Counted from the first letter of the stretch, positions 1 through 7,471 are shown. The stretch: DNA of 8,168 nucleotides from Ignavibacteriales bacterium (GCA_003560935.1 PWJF01000368.1:1-8168), one strand, 5' to 3'. Numbers and translations are program-made. The notes: generated by a model not told the origin, from the letters alone.

Positions 1-2
1 GT

Positions 3-2654
3 GTCGTCAGCGAAGATACCGGAGAACCCATTCCCGGAGCGAACGTGCTTATTGAAGGAACCACTACGGGTGCCGCTGCGGATATGGACGGCAGGTTTTC
101 TATTTTAAATGTACGTCCCGGTACCTACACAGTCCGCGCTTCGGCGATCGGATACCAGACCGTCGTCATGCAGGAAGTCCGCGTGAGTATCGATCTCACC
201 ACCGATGTAAAGTTTGTACTTCCGGAAACGGTGCTTGAACTCGGCGAGGAGGTGGTTGTTATCGCCGAACGCCCGATCGTTCAACGTGATTTAACTGCAA
301 CAACGGCGGTTGTTACCGGCGATCTTATTCAAGCGCTGCCGGTTACGGAATTCACACAGGTACTCGAGTTGCAAGCCGGATGGGTAAACGGACACTTGCG
401 CGGCGGTCGATCCGGTGAGGTTGCATACTGGATTGACGGTATGCCGGTGACAGACGTCTTTGACGGAAGTCTGGTGGTGGAAGTTAACCGCGAATCGATC
501 GAGGAAATGCAGCTTATAAGCGGCGCCTTCAATGCGGAATTTGGTCAGGCAATGTCGGGCGTTGTGAACATCGTCACTCGCGATGGTTCTAACACATTCC
601 GGGGAAATATGACAACATACACCGGTGATTATACCCTTGGCAACGACGGCATATTTAGGGGACCTTCAAGATACCAACCTACCAACATACAAAATTTTGA
701 AGGTAATCTCAGCGGGCCGATAGTGAGGGATAGATTATTTTTCGATGTAAACCTTCGATATATTCATTTCGGTGGTTGGTTGTACGGCCGTAGAATTTTT
801 ACTCCCGCGAATATAACCGATAATCAGCCGGTAAGAGTTGAAGATTGGTCTATATCGGTAAATCCGGATGAAGGGCTTGGCGACAGTACATGGGTATCGA
901 TGAATCCTTCGGAAAAAACTTACGGACAATTGAAGTTTACCTACCGTGTCAGTCCGTCGCTTCGCTTGAGTTACAACTTCATTTATGATCATGTGTGGTT
1001 CCGACAATTCGATTTTATGAATCTGTACAATCCCGATGGCGACCTTGACCGTTTCACGCTCGGGTATACTCAGATGTTTAATCTGAATCACACATTGAGC
1101 AGCAGGACGTACTATACTGTAGGTGTTTCGCATTTCTTGAAGGATTACGAGCATTACGCATTTGAAGATCCTCGTGATACTATGCACGTTCATCCGAGAT
1201 TGTTCAATCAGCAGCCGCCGTTCAGTTTTCGAACCGGCGGGGTTAACCTGCACCGGTTTAACAGAAATACCGAAACCATAGTCGGTAAGTTTGATGTAAC
1301 GAGTCAAATTACACGCTCGCATCAGATTAAAACCGGCATTGAAGTACGTTATCACAATTTATTTTTCCGCGACCTGACGCTTCGTCCCACCGACGAACAT
1401 CTAAACCGCGATCCCCGTGCCGACGGAAACCCATTCATCGAAACAGTTGATCCTCCACAGGAATCCTTCATGTTCGATGAATACCGGCGTAATCCACTGG
1501 AGTTATCCTGGTATATACAGGATAAGATGGAATTTGACAATATGGTCGTGAATGTCGGCGTCAGGATGGATTATTTTGTGCCCGATGGAGTAATCCTCGC
1601 CGATCCATCAGATCCGAATATTTATGACCCGCTCCGGCAGGAGAATCAGGAACTGTCTCTGGGAGAACGACGCCGGATTTGGTATCGGGACGCATCGAAC
1701 AAATTTCAAATTAGCCCGCGTCTCGGTGTGGCGTTTCCGATCACCGACCGCGGCAAGATTCATTTTTCATACGGCCACTTCTTTCAAATTCCGAACTTTA
1801 ATCTGCTTTATCAGAATCCGGAGTTTAAAATCGGCGCCGGTACCGGCAACGTCGGACTGGTCGGGAATTCCGATCTCAAACCCGAACAGACAATAAGCGG
1901 CGAGATCGGTGTACAGCAGCAATTCACCGATAATATCGGTGTGGAATTAACCGGATATTTTCGTGACATCCGGAATCTTACCGGTACGAGAGCAGACGAA
2001 ATTACGCTCTTTGGCGGTGCAGGTAAATACAGTCAATTTAAAAACTCAGACTTCGGCTTCATTCGCGGAATCATTTTGCGTTTTGAGAAACGCTTTACCG
2101 ATGGATGGGCGGCGACCGCGGATTATACGTATCAGGTTGCAAAAGGGAATGCATCTGATCCTGCAGCCACACGTAACTTTATTATCGGAGGTGTTGAACC
2201 GGAAGAACAGTTGATTCCTCTCGATTGGGATCAGACGCACACGTTCAATGCAACGGCGACGTATGCTTCACCCCAGGATTGGGGAGGAAGTGTCATTATC
2301 CGGTATGGGAGCGGCTTACCGTATACTCCGCGACAAACACAGAACATTGCGAGATTGCTTATTAATTCCGAACGTCGCCCCACATATTTCGATGTCGACG
2401 TTAATCTATATAAAGATTTTCAATTTGACTTTATGAGGTTATCGGTATGGTCGAGGATCATCAATGTTTTCAATATCCGGAATCAAGTCAACGTGTATGA
2501 TGACTCGGGGCGCGCCGATTACACTATAGATGAAGTCAATATACTACGCTCAAATCCTCCCGAGCGGGTCAATACAGTCGAGGAGTATTTCCGGAATCCG
2601 ACTTTTTATAATGAGCCAAGAAGAATCGAAATTGGATTGTCTATTTATTATTAA
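3..2654 (+). CDS. TonB-dependent receptor with N-terminal carboxypeptidase-regulatory-like domain (5'-partial)
   Basis: Outer-membrane beta-barrel receptor, expected to import an unidentified ligand using TonB/proton-motive force. The frame is open to the left edge (codons from base 3: VVSEDTGEPIPGANV...). The GTG at 45 is therefore an internal valine, and the signal peptide and any TonB box lie outside the window. Of 883 visible residues, about 1-74 form a CarboxypepD_reg-like beta-sandwich (TGEPIPGANV, then ADMDGRF, PGTYTVRASAIGYQ). Residues ~85-195 form the plug (VVVIAERPIVQRDLTA, ALPV, RGGRSGEVAYWIDGMPV, FNAEFGQAMSGVVNIVTRDG). The rest is a barrel with typical strands (HFSYGHFFQIPNF near 585; NSDLKPEQT at 622). 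It ends GLSIYY, the terminal aromatic expected of BAM-assembled barrels. No cysteine is seen. The stop is TAA. The next gene starts 24 bases downstream, suggesting an operon. Substrate cannot be inferred; no SusD-like gene is adjacent in the window. Confidence 0.94.
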   Translation, partial: VVSEDTGEPIPGANVLIEGTTTGAAADMDGRFSILNVRPGTYTVRASAIGYQTVVMQEVRVSIDLTTDVKFVLPETVLELGEEVVVIAERPIVQRDLTATTAVVTGDLIQALPVTEFTQVLELQAGWVNGHLRGGRSGEVAYWIDGMPVTDVFDGSLVVEVNRESIEEMQLISGAFNAEFGQAMSGVVNIVTRDGSNTFRGNMTTYTGDYTLGNDGIFRGPSRYQPTNIQNFEGNLSGPIVRDRLFFDVNLRYIHFGGWLYGRRIFTPANITDNQPVRVEDWSISVNPDEGLGDSTWVSMNPSEKTYGQLKFTYRVSPSLRLSYNFIYDHVWFRQFDFMNLYNPDGDLDRFTLGYTQMFNLNHTLSSRTYYTVGVSHFLKDYEHYAFEDPRDTMHVHPRLFNQQPPFSFRTGGVNLHRFNRNTETIVGKFDVTSQITRSHQIKTGIEVRYHNLFFRDLTLRPTDEHLNRDPRADGNPFIETVDPPQESFMFDEYRRNPLELSWYIQDKMEFDNMVVNVGVRMDYFVPDGVILADPSDPNIYDPLRQENQELSLGERRRIWYRDASNKFQISPRLGVAFPITDRGKIHFSYGHFFQIPNFNLLYQNPEFKIGAGTGNVGLVGNSDLKPEQTISGEIGVQQQFTDNIGVELTGYFRDIRNLTGTRADEITLFGGAGKYSQFKNSDFGFIRGIILRFEKRFTDGWAATADYTYQVAKGNASDPAATRNFIIGGVEPEEQLIPLDWDQTHTFNATATYASPQDWGGSVIIRYGSGLPYTPRQTQNIARLLINSERRPTYFDVDVNLYKDFQFDFMRLSVWSRIINVFNIRNQVNVYDDSGRADYTIDEVNILRSNPPERVNTVEEYFRNPTFYNEPRRIEIGLSIYY

Positions 2655-2664
2655 GCTATAAAGC

Positions 2665-2674
2665 GAGGTTAGGA
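2665..2674 (+). promoter_or_regulatory. Ribosome binding site of the large secreted protein
   Basis: GAGG at 2665-2668 (10 bases before the ATG at 2679), followed by AGGA at 2671-2674 (4 bases before it). Either can serve as Shine-Dalgarno. It lies in the 24-base gap after the receptor stop codon, and no terminator is visible there, consistent with co-transcription. Confidence 0.6.
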
Positions 2675-2678
2675 TACT

Positions 2679-5600
2679 ATGAGAAAGCGCATTCTTGCAT
2701 CTCTCGTAATTGCATTCACGATTTTCTCTGCAGAAGATTTAATACTCTATGCACAATCGCAAGTCGACGGTACTCAGGCAGACAGAACACAGCGCAGAGT
2801 CGGAATCCATCGGGGTAACCAGGTTCGTACCGTGTTTGGAAACTGGGGTGTTATAGGCCAACCGCACGATCAGGGACCGATGGCTGCATGGAGGAGTGAC
2901 GGGGATGGATATGTAGGAGACATAAGTCCCATGATTGGTGCTGAGGTCTATATCGAACGGAAAGATTCGGATGGAAATCCGGTGCTGGATAATAACGGAA
3001 ACGTTATTATCGATACGGTTAACCACGTAGTTGTGACACCTGCTTTCCGTCCCGGCAGTGCGATACCCGGCGAAGGGGAAGAAGGTAGGGCATGGACATT
3101 TGAGCCGGTGCGAGGATTCTTCAATCCTGCGCTCGATGAACCCGGAAAAGGTATTGCAATGAACCATCAACCGGAGACCTGGCCTGATTACTGGCCGGAT
3201 CGCCCGGATTATGTGGACTCTCTCGGAAATGTCGTTTGGAATGGATATTTCGGCCCGGGTGACAGTCGTGCAGACCAGGAGAGCTATTACTGGATAAGTG
3301 ACCATAACGATAGGGAATTGTTCCGCGATCCGCCTGCGGGAAGAGGCTTTCGTCCGGATAGTACCCGATTGAACAGGGGAGGACTGGGATTTGATGTAGC
3401 CATACGCGGCATGCAGTGGTCGAATATTCTTGCCGAAGATAATATCTTCTGGTTATATGATATCCATAATTCAAGTACAACAAATTATCGAAGAACGGTA
3501 TTCGGAATCCTCGTCGGCATGTGGGTTGGCGGTGGAGGCGGTGTCCAGGGTGAATGGGAGGACAATGTATCTTTCTTTGACGTCGAGGAAGATATTACGT
3601 ATGCATGGAAGTTTAACTTCCGTGAGCCAACGCGAAACCCACGCTGGGTCGGGCCGGTTGGAATCGTCGGTGTCGCATTTCTTGAGAGCCCCGGTAATCC
3701 TTTTGATGGTATTGATAATGACGGTGATGTCCAAAGAGCAGATACACCGCGTTTTCGTGCGGATGATTTCGGTCCAGCACCTCACAGATTGTTTAGAAGG
3801 ACAATTAATTTCAACCCCGACAGATATAATCCGAATAATGATGGGTGCGAGTTTGTTGGTCCGAATCCTCGATTCCCAGATAATTTTGTTGTGTTGATAA
3901 ACGATACAACTCTGTATTTCAGGATGTCCGATGAACCTATTCAGGTATACGATCGAACATTAGTTTGTCTTGATAAACTTGCGTATGAACAAGGGAAAAC
4001 TGTCGACGATACATTGACAGTTGTTTCATTAGGGATAGAATATAAACTCTGGAATGGAAAGGTACTCGTTGAGAAGAACAATACCGGTATCGATGAGAAT
4101 CTAAATGGGTTGATCGATGAAAACTACTTTCTCCACTATGAGCAAATCAGGCGGAATCAACAGGGGCAGATTCTCTTCCGCATTACACGCCCGCTTGCCT
4201 ATAAAAACTATTTTACCGGTGCAGGAGTAGACGATCCCCTCATCGATGAAAGGCGCGACGACGGTGTCGATAATTACTTCGGCGTCGATACGGACCCCCG
4301 TGAATCGGATCAGATCGGTTTAACGAGCTTTGAGTACTTTTCTCCTGCCGATCTCATCGATATGACAGATAAGCAAGACCTTTGGGCGAGGATGTCGCCC
4401 GGATTCTTCGATGTACCGGATATGTTCCGCTTTGACCCGAACACCGGTGAGAACATTCCGTTGCGGGGTGAGGACGGTAATTATGTATATGCATCCGGAT
4501 ATTTCCCTCTCGGCGCCCGTTCAAGTCAGCGTATGAGCGTTGCGCTTGTGTACGGTCAGGATTTCGATCAATTGTTCCACAATAAAAATACCGTTCAGGA
4601 TATCTACGACGCATCGTATCAGTTTCCCCAGCCGCCGATTAAACCCACGCTTCAAGCTATTCCCGGCGACGGCGAGGTTATCCTTATCTGGGACGATGTG
4701 GCTGAATCGTCATATAACCAGGTGTTGGAGTTATTCTACCCCGATGATCCGGAGCGTGCATATGATTTTCAGGGTTATAAACTGTATAAATCCAAGGATC
4801 CCGACTTCAGGGATATTCGAACTATAACCGACGGGCGCGGTAATCCCCGGTTTTATAGACCCCTTGTTCAGTACGATAAAATTAATGGTATTACAGGTTT
4901 CTTCGATGCAAATCCGGTATTAAATGAACGTCTTGGCGGGGCACAATTCTGGTTGGGCGATGATACCGGCTTACAGCATCGTTATGTTGATACCGATGTT
5001 AAAAACGGTGTAACGTACTACTATGCACTTGTCGCATACAATCACGGTTCTGAGGAGTTCGATGTATTTCCATCCGAGAATACAAGATTTATTTTCCGTA
5101 CGGTCACCGGTGAAGTAGTTACAGATCGCAACACCGTCGTTGTAGTGCCGAATGCTCCATCGGCTGGTTATGTACCTCCCGAAGGCGCCGGAAAAATTGA
5201 ACATGTGGAAGGACCTGCGACGGGTGAAGTATACTCTGTCGTAATCAATCCGCGTGAAGTGAAGGATAACCATACCTACCGTGTTGAGTTCACCGATACG
5301 ACGTTATCCCGTTTAACAGAATCGTACCGGGTAATCGACATCACCGATCAGTTGGCGCCGGATACACTGCTTTCGAATGCTCGAACGTTCATCGGAGAAA
5401 CTGCCTTTTTCGACGGTTTACAGTTGTCATTCAACAACAATTGGGAGGTCAGGTATCTTAGCGCTAATTCGGGGTGGAGTGACGATCAGAGTTTCCCGCA
5501 CTTTACGTATAATCTGGCGATAGTTGAGATGGTAGATATATTCGGGCAAACAGTACGCGGTGTTCGAAATCCGGCGGATTACGAGATTGAATTCTTCGAT

Positions 5601-6044
5601 GAAGTTGTCGATACCTCAATTGATTACCCCTCGCTCGGAGTTGTTGCAGAACCGCTGTATTTTAAAATCAGAAATATTATCGACGGAACTGAACCTGACG
5701 TACTCTACTTTTCTTTTAAAGCCGATGAGTTTCGACAAACGACCATCGCACTTATGGAGGAATTTGACGGGGAGCCGAGGTTAACATGGGTTATCGATTT
5801 TCGTTTGACCAACAAGCCCGATTTTGAATATCCGGGCAGCGGAAATAAACTTATGATAAGAACAAGCAAGCCGTTCTCATCGCGCGATGCCTTTGAATTT
5901 TCGACGAAAGCGGAATTCTATGATGACAATCTGGCAAAAGAGAATCTCGATAATATCCGGGTGGTGCCGAACCCGTATGTTGCAGCGGCATCGTGGGAGC
6001 AACCGCTGCCGCCGGGAGTGATCAGCGGACGGGGAGAACGGTAG
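2679..6044 (+). CDS. Large exported protein with fibronectin-III-like module, C-terminal sorting domain cut by in-frame TAG
   Basis: 1121 residues as read to the first stop; enzymatic function unknown. Residues 1-26 are a signal peptide (MRKRILASLVIAFTIFS..., cleavage probably after LYA). The N-terminal part (RRVGIHRGNQVRTVFGNWG, then GYVGDISPMIGAEV) looks like a recurrent family of large FCB-group exported proteins; that recognition is from memory. A Gly-rich stretch lies near 281-290 (MWVGGGGGV). Asp-rich loops resembling calcium-binding repeats occur at ~345 (GIDNDGD), 470 (GIDENLNGLIDEN) and ~525-540 (DDGVDNYFGVDTD). A fibronectin-III-like module spans ~651-790 (GEVILIWDD, FQGYKLYKS, GVTYYYALVAYNHG). 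The only cysteines seen are Cys390 and Cys430. The start of a Por/FlgD-like C-terminal domain appears at ~1088 (NIRVVPNPYVAAASWE, then GVISGRGER), then TAG at 6042. Homology resumes in the same frame, so the intact gene would be 2679-6266. Likely co-transcribed with the upstream receptor. The start is supported by the SD and the signal peptide. Confidence 0.9.
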   Translation: MRKRILASLVIAFTIFSAEDLILYAQSQVDGTQADRTQRRVGIHRGNQVRTVFGNWGVIGQPHDQGPMAAWRSDGDGYVGDISPMIGAEVYIERKDSDGNPVLDNNGNVIIDTVNHVVVTPAFRPGSAIPGEGEEGRAWTFEPVRGFFNPALDEPGKGIAMNHQPETWPDYWPDRPDYVDSLGNVVWNGYFGPGDSRADQESYYWISDHNDRELFRDPPAGRGFRPDSTRLNRGGLGFDVAIRGMQWSNILAEDNIFWLYDIHNSSTTNYRRTVFGILVGMWVGGGGGVQGEWEDNVSFFDVEEDITYAWKFNFREPTRNPRWVGPVGIVGVAFLESPGNPFDGIDNDGDVQRADTPRFRADDFGPAPHRLFRRTINFNPDRYNPNNDGCEFVGPNPRFPDNFVVLINDTTLYFRMSDEPIQVYDRTLVCLDKLAYEQGKTVDDTLTVVSLGIEYKLWNGKVLVEKNNTGIDENLNGLIDENYFLHYEQIRRNQQGQILFRITRPLAYKNYFTGAGVDDPLIDERRDDGVDNYFGVDTDPRESDQIGLTSFEYFSPADLIDMTDKQDLWARMSPGFFDVPDMFRFDPNTGENIPLRGEDGNYVYASGYFPLGARSSQRMSVALVYGQDFDQLFHNKNTVQDIYDASYQFPQPPIKPTLQAIPGDGEVILIWDDVAESSYNQVLELFYPDDPERAYDFQGYKLYKSKDPDFRDIRTITDGRGNPRFYRPLVQYDKINGITGFFDANPVLNERLGGAQFWLGDDTGLQHRYVDTDVKNGVTYYYALVAYNHGSEEFDVFPSENTRFIFRTVTGEVVTDRNTVVVVPNAPSAGYVPPEGAGKIEHVEGPATGEVYSVVINPREVKDNHTYRVEFTDTTLSRLTESYRVIDITDQLAPDTLLSNARTFIGETAFFDGLQLSFNNNWEVRYLSANSGWSDDQSFPHFTYNLAIVEMVDIFGQTVRGVRNPADYEIEFFDEVVDTSIDYPSLGVVAEPLYFKIRNIIDGTEPDVLYFSFKADEFRQTTIALMEEFDGEPRLTWVIDFRLTNKPDFEYPGSGNKLMIRTSKPFSSRDAFEFSTKAEFYDDNLAKENLDNIRVVPNPYVAAASWEQPLPPGVISGRGER

Positions 6045-6266
6045 ATTGATTTTATTAATGTCCCGAAAGATGCAACAATCGATATCTTTACCTCCCGGGG
6101 TGCGCACGTCATCTCCCTGCGTCATGAAGGCGGATTAACAGACGGTACCGTATCCTGGAATCTGCGAACGAAAGAAAACCTCGACATTGCGTTCGGAGTT
6201 TATTTTTATGTTGTCGATGCACCGGGAATCGGACAGAAATTCGGAAGGATAGCAATTATCAAATAG
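6045..6266 (+). pseudogene. Severed C-terminal sorting-domain remainder of the upstream protein (in frame after TAG)
   Basis: 73 codons in the same frame as the upstream gene, immediately after the TAG at 6042-6044, ending at TAG 6264-6266. The translation begins IDFINVPKDATIDIFTSRG, continues through WNLRTKENLDIAFGVYFYVV, and ends GQKFGRIAIIK. This is the typical second part of a Por-secretion-tail/FlgD-like Ig domain: x-F-x-x-(V/L)-P, (I/V)-x-(I/V)-(F/Y)-T-x-x-G, W-x-L, GVYFY, then a terminal (I/L)-(I/L)-K. The first part (VPNPY) lies upstream of the stop. No in-frame ATG or GTG with a Shine-Dalgarno exists near 6045 (the ATG at 6058 is out of frame), so independent translation is unlikely. 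It is best read as the disconnected 3' end of one gene, through mutation, base-call error or rare readthrough. Confidence 0.85.
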
Positions 6267-6357
6267 TTATTAGTTATCGGTTATTTGTTAATGGGAGTGT
6301 TTGCAAAAATATTTAAGTGGGCAGGCACCATTAACCAATAACAATTAACGATTAACT
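6265..6357. repeat. Inverted repeat made of four heptamers per arm
   Basis: Left arm 6265-6292 reads as four consecutive 7-bp units: AGTTATT, AGTTATC, GGTTATT, TGTTAAT. Right arm 6330-6357 reads as four inverted units: ATTAACC, AATAACA, ATTAACG, ATTAACT. Aligned without gaps, 6265-6294 against 6328-6357 gives 24 complementary pairs of 30, with a perfect inner 8 bp (GTTAATGG/CCATTAAC). The 33-base spacer 6295-6327 is not repetitive. The left edge overlaps the last two bases of the TAG at 6264-6266. The loop is long and there is no T-tract, so it does not look like an ordinary intrinsic terminator. A small non-autonomous repeat or an mRNA-stabilising hairpin are alternatives. Confidence 0.75.
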
Positions 6358-6377
6358 CTCAATTAGTCTTAACATGT

Positions 6378-6381
6378 GAGA
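6378..6381 (+). promoter_or_regulatory. Weak ribosome binding site that sets the start of the PorV-like gene
   Basis: GAGA lies 6 bases before the ATG at 6388. The alternative in-frame GTG at 6376 has no purine-rich SD upstream, and using it would add MRND in front of a signal peptide that already looks complete. ATG 6388 is therefore preferred. Confidence 0.5.
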
Positions 6382-6387
6382 AACGAT

Positions 6388-7407
6388 ATGAAATTACAAA
6401 AGTTTTGTTTCATTATCCTGGCCTTTGCATTACTAATGACTACGAATAGTTATTCGCAGTCGAAAGTCGGAACGACCGCTGCACAGTTCCTGGGAATTAG
6501 TGTCGGTGCACGGGCAACCGCCCTTGGCGGCGCCTTCGGTGCGGTTGCCGAAGATGCAACCGCCCTGTATTGGAATCCCGCCGGGATGTCAAGAACGGGC
6601 CTGTCGGAAGTGTATATATCGCACACCGAGTGGCTTGTCGAGACCGACTTCAATTGGGCGGGACTGGTTATCGCACTGGATCGAAACAATGCTATAGGAG
6701 TACACTTCACCCAATTAAATTACGGCGAAGATATTGTGACCACAATCGAAGACCCTATGGGAACCGGCGACCGCTGGTCGGCTATGGATATTGCCGCGGG
6801 AATTTCGTATTCGCGTAATCTTACCGACTTCTTTTCGATAGGCGGATCGGTAAAGTATATCAATCAGAGAATATGGACTGAAAGCGCGTCGGCATTCGCA
6901 ATCGATATCGGGCTTCTCTTCATTACCGGATTTAATGACATGAAGCTCGGTGTTTCAATTTCGAACTTCGGGACGGAAATGAAGATGGACGGTAAAAACC
7001 TAAGCATTATTCACGACATGGATTCGGATTCCTTCGGAACAAATGATAAAATACCCGGAAGATTGGAAACCGATAGATTTGTGTTGCCACTCTTATTCCG
7101 GGTAGGTCTCTCAATGGATGTTTTACGAACAGAACAAAACCGGATTCTTATCAGCACGGAAGCTTCATACCCGAATGATCAGGATCCCTTTATGAGTACG
7201 GGCATCGAATATACATGGAACGATCTGTTATCGATACGTGGTGGATATCGTTCATTATTTATGCCCGATCCGGTCGAAACATGGACGTTTGGCGGAGGAA
7301 TAAAATTAAATCTTTCCGGTACCGTAGCTGCCCGTGTCGATTATGTCTATCAGGATTTTGGTGTGTTTTCCAATGTTCAATCAATTGCAGTCGGATTAAA
7401 TTTTTAA
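6388..7407 (+). CDS. PorV/PorQ-family outer-membrane beta-barrel protein
   Basis: 339 residues from ATG 6388. Residues 1-23 are a signal peptide (MKLQKFCFIILAFALLM..., cleavage near SYS|QS). The mature protein opens with the family's hallmark segment at about 29-67: TTAAQFLGISVGARATALGG, AFGAVAEDATALYWNPAGM. Repeated amphipathic strands follow, and the protein ends VQSIAVGLNF, a terminal Phe typical of BAM substrates. Length and pattern match the FadL-like barrels grouped as PorV/PorQ (older UPF0164). In Bacteroidetes, PorV is the outer-membrane shuttle of the type IX secretion system, binding C-terminal domains of cargo. Many paralogues exist in FCB genomes, so assignment to PorV itself rather than a cargo-dedicated paralogue is not possible here. 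Placement next to a protein with a Por-like tail fits a cognate role (inference). The only cysteine (Cys7) is in the signal peptide and is not a lipobox. The stop is TAA. Confidence 0.92.
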   Translation: MKLQKFCFIILAFALLMTTNSYSQSKVGTTAAQFLGISVGARATALGGAFGAVAEDATALYWNPAGMSRTGLSEVYISHTEWLVETDFNWAGLVIALDRNNAIGVHFTQLNYGEDIVTTIEDPMGTGDRWSAMDIAAGISYSRNLTDFFSIGGSVKYINQRIWTESASAFAIDIGLLFITGFNDMKLGVSISNFGTEMKMDGKNLSIIHDMDSDSFGTNDKIPGRLETDRFVLPLLFRVGLSMDVLRTEQNRILISTEASYPNDQDPFMSTGIEYTWNDLLSIRGGYRSLFMPDPVETWTFGGGIKLNLSGTVAARVDYVYQDFGVFSNVQSIAVGLNF

Positions 7408-7436
7408 CCGTTAAAGTAAACCGATTTTACTAATCG

Positions 7437-7446
7437 AAAGGAGGTG
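7437..7446 (+). promoter_or_regulatory. Orphan consensus Shine-Dalgarno (AAAGGAGGTG)
   Basis: This is the strongest SD match in the window, yet no gene starts after it. The nearest possible start, TTG at 7460 (13 bases away), gives only 11 codons (TTG TAT AAC TTT GTG ...) ending at TAG 7493-7495. A perfect TATAAT hexamer follows at 7452-7457, but without a convincing -35. It may be the relic of the leader of the next gene, separated by insertion of the repeat at 7495-7562, or the start of a leader peptide. Its function is unproven. Confidence 0.4.
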
Positions 7447-7471
7447 GATCTTATAATATTTGTATAACTTT

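Noticed and set aside
45..47. GTG at 45 as the start of the TonB-dependent receptor
   Set aside because: The same frame is open to base 3 and encodes the conserved beginning of the regulatory domain (TGEPIPGANV). Starting at 45 would cut that domain and leave no signal peptide.
735..1355. 206-codon minus-strand open frame inside the receptor gene (and similar ones at 2739-3305, 3121-3483 and 7599-7886)
   Set aside because: They lie opposite well-supported genes, show no recognisable domain, and have Cys/Arg/Ile-rich compositions typical of antisense shadows.
6042..6060. A frameshift rather than a nonsense codon at the end of the large protein
   Set aside because: Careful codon reading shows the homologous tail is in the same frame (TAG ATT GAT TTT ATT AAT GTC). 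No base needs to be added or removed.
6058..6060. ATG at 6058 as the start of a separate small tail gene
   Set aside because: It is out of frame with the tail, and no SD-preceded ATG or GTG in the tail frame lies near its beginning.
6265..6357. CRISPR or origin iterons in the heptamer array
   Set aside because: The units are 7 bp with no spacers, arranged as an inverted pair, with no cas or replication initiator gene nearby.
6376..6378. GTG at 6376 as the start of the PorV-like protein
   Set aside because: It has no SD, and it adds four polar residues before a complete signal peptide. ATG 6388 has a GAGA at proper spacing.
7415..7431. AGTAAA-CCGAT-TTTACT hairpin after the PorV-like gene as a terminator
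   Set aside because: The stem is 6 A/T-rich bp and is not followed by a T-tract; too weak to call.
7452..7457. TATAAT as a promoter -10 for the last gene
   Set aside because: The hexamer is perfect, but no -35-like element sits at 16-18 bp, and FCB-group promoters often do not follow this consensus. A chance match in A/T-rich DNA is likely.
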